Source: Agrobacterium tumefaciens
GTDB lineage: Bacteria; Pseudomonadota; Alphaproteobacteria; Rhizobiales; Rhizobiaceae
Length of the DNA stretch: 64,000 nucleotides
Assembly (NCBI RefSeq): GCF_013337285.1
Contig: NZ_SUPW01000004.1
Location: forward strand, 310,001 to 374,000
Direction: 5' to 3'
Positions 61,691 to 64,000 of this stretch are shown here, one piece after another. The notes under the pieces were generated by a model. It saw only the letters and a program-made list of their open reading frames with translations, did no database searches and had not been told where the DNA came from. The position numbers and the translations under genes were made by a program. Position 1 is the stretch's first letter. Every line of letters starts with the position of its first letter.

Positions 61691-64000
61691 TGGTATTCGA
61701 CTCTGTCGAGAAGCTCTTTGCCACGGACTAGGGCTTGCTCGTAGGCCGTTGGATTTTTTGTTTTCGAAATCGAGTTTATTTTGTTGAGCAGGTCGCCATT
61801 ATTTTTGCCTAAACCGTAATAATTAATGAGGGTTTGCTCAACTGCTCTGGCATCATCCCGTGAAAGGTTCGACAAGCCGCGAATTTCCGTGATCTTTATT
61901 CCCTTTTCGCGCAGATGCTCTGCGCCTCGGCGCGCGATATCATCTGTGATGCCAACATATCTTGTCGCGCCATCTACAACGCAACTGTAAACGCATGTTT
62001 TACCCCCGATACTTGCTGACGCTGTTTCGGTTGCAGTTTCAATTGCTCTTACCGTATCGGCATCAGCATTTTTTCGAACCCATCGCAGTAGATCAGCACC
62101 CGCCTTCGACCCAGGAATGACGCTACCGATTGTTAGCTCTATGCCTGCATCTACCGCTGCCTGTTTTGCCATGGAGACGGCTTGATCGCATGCGGACTGG
62201 CTGCCAGCGTTGCACTGGTACGTTGCGACGGTGATATCAACGGCATCCGACGCCACAAGAACCTTGTCGGTCACCTCTAATATAACGCCAATTACGATTA
62301 TGACAGGGATCCAGAAGGCGTTGTTTTCGGCGGCATTTCCGCCCGCGTCGGCTCCGGTATCAACATTACCTCCGGCAAGGGCGGCGGCAAGACCAGCAGC
62401 GACGCGTGCGACATCCACGCCGCTTGCACGCCAATTGTTGACGAGCACTATCGCTTCGTCACGCGTTAGATCGCGTTCTGTCAACGCATTGTGGATACTC
62501 TTTTCAATCAGCTCTGCGGTAACTTCACCGACAACGCCGCCGATCGCTCCAGACTTGCAGTCGCCAGCGGCAATTGCACCAGCCGCACAACCAAGCGCCG
62601 CATGTGCGATCATCTGGGAAACCTTATCGATTTCTCCTGTATGATACGCCTTGCCGATTTCCTGCGCGATGTTTTCGCTAAGAACCGCTGCGGCTTCGAG
62701 CCTGAATGCATCAAGCAGGTTTCGGTCGAGCTTGCCGCCTTCGATGGCGGTAGAAACACCCGCCTTGACGGTGGCGCGAATAAGGCCCTGCTGAATGTCC
62801 TGGGTGATCCGGTCGGCCAACGGTGCGTTTGCCGGGAGCTCATTCCCAAGACCAGCCATGTCGGCCAGCTGAACCGTCAGTCCTGCAGCCACCATGGAGG
62901 TGAGCAACGCGCGGATATTGGCAGACGAACCGAGTTCCTTTAGGGCCGCACCGATGTCGCCCTGATTGTTGACCAGTGCCACTGCGCTCTTGTTGATGAG
63001 CGTTTGAAGTCCCGCCTGAATAGCCGCTTCGGCAACTGCATTGCCGGCCAAGCCAAGTGAACCGGCAACGGAACTGGTAAGGCTTGACGTGAAGCCCGTC
63101 ATTGGTCCTGTGAGAGCGGCCGTGATGAGTGTCACCAGCGCCGCACCGGCCTCAGTCAGTCCTTGAGACTTGTAGTCCCACTGTTGGAACTGAGCATCGA
63201 CGGCCTTCCAGTCCACCTTGCCGGCGAGAGCCGGGTCGTTGCGGATATCTCCGACCCAGGAAAGGCCGGGGGACTGCGAGAGTTGCTCGAGCGAGGCTTC
63301 TAGATTGCCGGTCTTGTGGTATTCGATGACAATCCCGTTGCCGGCATCGATCTTCAGGCCGCCACCTGCCTCGATCTCGACATGGCGGATCGTTTCTTCG
63401 GCCTTGCCCTGATCACGCTCGTTCCACCAGAACAGATCTTCCTCACGCTTAAAATCCTGCTTGAAGCTCTGGTCGGTGTTTGTGAGAAGGGCGACCTTGC
63501 CTTCTTCCGCTTCGAGGCGGGTTTCTCCGCCGCTTTTTATCTGCGGTGCCTGCAACGTCACATCGCCGGTTTCCGAGATAACGGAGAGGTCACCTCCTGC
63601 CGTGATCGTCGTCGCTTCGGTGTCCACGGAAGAGGACTGGCGACGAATATTGGTTTCGGTGCCGAGGAAGCCGCCCGTCTTGATGTCGAGCTTCAGGTCG
63701 CGGCTTTCGCGATTCTGCACGGAGGCGATGGTCACGTCGCCATCAGCCTGAACGGTGACGTCTTCGCCACCCGTCACCGTCACGCCTCGAAGGGCGAGAT
63801 CGTCACCGGCATCGATAAGGAGATTGCCGCCCGCCTGTAGTTCCGCCAGCGTGTTGGTCAGGCTATAGGCCCGGTCATACCCGCCCTTGATCTTGTCGTC
63901 GCGGGACCGTTCCAGTTCGAGCGCCGATATCTCGATCGCGCTGCCCGCATCCAGCGTCATGTCATCGCCGGCAACAAACTGTCCGCCTTCGGAAACGATC
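61678..64000 (-). CDS. cdiA: CdiA/FhaB-type contact-dependent toxin exoprotein, C-terminal part
   Basis: Open to the right edge, so the N-terminus is outside the window; over 770 residues are visible. The first part is hemagglutinin repeat sequence (TTITAGGDLSVISETGDVTL, QSFKQDFKREEDLFWWNERD, GLKIDAGNGIVIEY). Next is a DUF637-like helical region (AAIQAGLQTLINKSAVALVN; LTSMVAAGLTVQLADM) and an alanine-rich AENNAFW (VENN-like) pretoxin boundary. The last 108 residues (61678-62004) look like a GIY-YIG nuclease: CVYSCVVDG, RYVGITDDIARRGAEH with the conserved Arg/His, and AVEQTLINYYG with the catalytic Glu. It would be exported by a CdiB/TpsB partner, then its tip enters target cells. Confidence 0.85.
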   Translation of the reverse strand, partial: IVSEGGQFVAGDDMTLDAGSAIEISALELERSRDDKIKGGYDRAYSLTNTLAELQAGGNLLIDAGDDLALRGVTVTGGEDVTVQADGDVTIASVQNRESRDLKLDIKTGGFLGTETNIRRQSSSVDTEATTITAGGDLSVISETGDVTLQAPQIKSGGETRLEAEEGKVALLTNTDQSFKQDFKREEDLFWWNERDQGKAEETIRHVEIEAGGGLKIDAGNGIVIEYHKTGNLEASLEQLSQSPGLSWVGDIRNDPALAGKVDWKAVDAQFQQWDYKSQGLTEAGAALVTLITAALTGPMTGFTSSLTSSVAGSLGLAGNAVAEAAIQAGLQTLINKSAVALVNNQGDIGAALKELGSSANIRALLTSMVAAGLTVQLADMAGLGNELPANAPLADRITQDIQQGLIRATVKAGVSTAIEGGKLDRNLLDAFRLEAAAVLSENIAQEIGKAYHTGEIDKVSQMIAHAALGCAAGAIAAGDCKSGAIGGVVGEVTAELIEKSIHNALTERDLTRDEAIVLVNNWRASGVDVARVAAGLAAALAGGNVDTGADAGGNAAENNAFWIPVIIVIGVILEVTDKVLVASDAVDITVATYQCNAGSQSACDQAVSMAKQAAVDAGIELTIGSVIPGSKAGADLLRWVRKNADADTVRAIETATETASASIGGKTCVYSCVVDGATRYVGITDDIARRGAEHLREKGIKITEIRGLSNLSRDDARAVEQTLINYYGLGKNNGDLLNKINSISKTKNPTAYEQALVRGKELLDRVEYQWTK

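Overview
The window looks like a chromosomal segment of an Agrobacterium/Rhizobium-group alphaproteobacterium, most likely Agrobacterium tumefaciens sensu lato. Evidence: GC-rich coding sequence; the order rpmH-rnpA-yidC-engB with argB close by; phoR-pstSCAB-phoU-phoB in one block; a GcrA cell-cycle regulator; a SAM-II riboswitch in front of metZ; RirA-type iron boxes (TGA-N9-TCA); and rhizobial families such as DUF982. These assignments come from reading motifs and protein sequences; no database search was run.

Layout. 1-6000: end of a HAD nucleotidase, an EamA transporter, argB, a short anti-sigma-like membrane protein, then engB-yidC-rnpA-rpmH on the minus strand. 6000-11200: a chemoreceptor, an orphan histidine kinase, tRNA-Arg(ACG) and a methyltransferase. 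11300-16500: an ABC importer of the Ugp/MalK type (ATPase, two permeases, binding protein) with a GpdQ-like phosphodiesterase, preceded by a FadR-type operator palindrome. 16700-26300: a class I CoA-transferase, a DUF900 lipoprotein hydrolase, a Ser/Cys-type hydroxyproline epimerase, pyrC, pyrE, a PfkB sugar kinase and two overlapping alpha/beta hydrolases. 26300-29800: pgi and fadD on the minus strand. 30000-37500: an iron-uptake block (FbpC-, FbpA- and FbpB-like ABC transporter, TonB-dependent siderophore receptor, AraC regulator) in which every promoter region carries a TGA-N9-TCA box. 37500-42700: small stress-type proteins (PRC-barrel, DUF982, a 24-residue membrane peptide, a Pmp3-like protein), a HicAB toxin-antitoxin pair, tRNA-Thr(CGT), a nitronate monooxygenase, a membrane protein of unknown role, and an AT-rich orphan island. 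42700-51800: ppk2 and the complete phosphate regulon block. 51800-59700: gcrA, argD, argF, hslO, apaG, metZ with its riboswitch, and a double-length dCTP deaminase.

59690-64000 (right end): a genomic island inserted at tRNA-Gly(CCC). It begins with a frameshifted P4-type integrase and continues with an immunity gene and the 3' part of a large CdiA/FhaB-type exoprotein, whose C-terminal domain looks like a GIY-YIG nuclease toxin. The exoprotein gene runs off the right edge.

The strongest points for a second look are the CDI-type GIY-YIG toxin/immunity pair beside the decayed integrase; the set of four iron boxes, one of them inside a perfect 16-bp inverted repeat before the AraC gene; the ABC importer paired with a phosphodiesterase under a palindromic operator; a 20-bp perfect palindrome before the CoA-transferase gene; and a dense cluster of GANTC (CcrM) sites between gcrA and argD.
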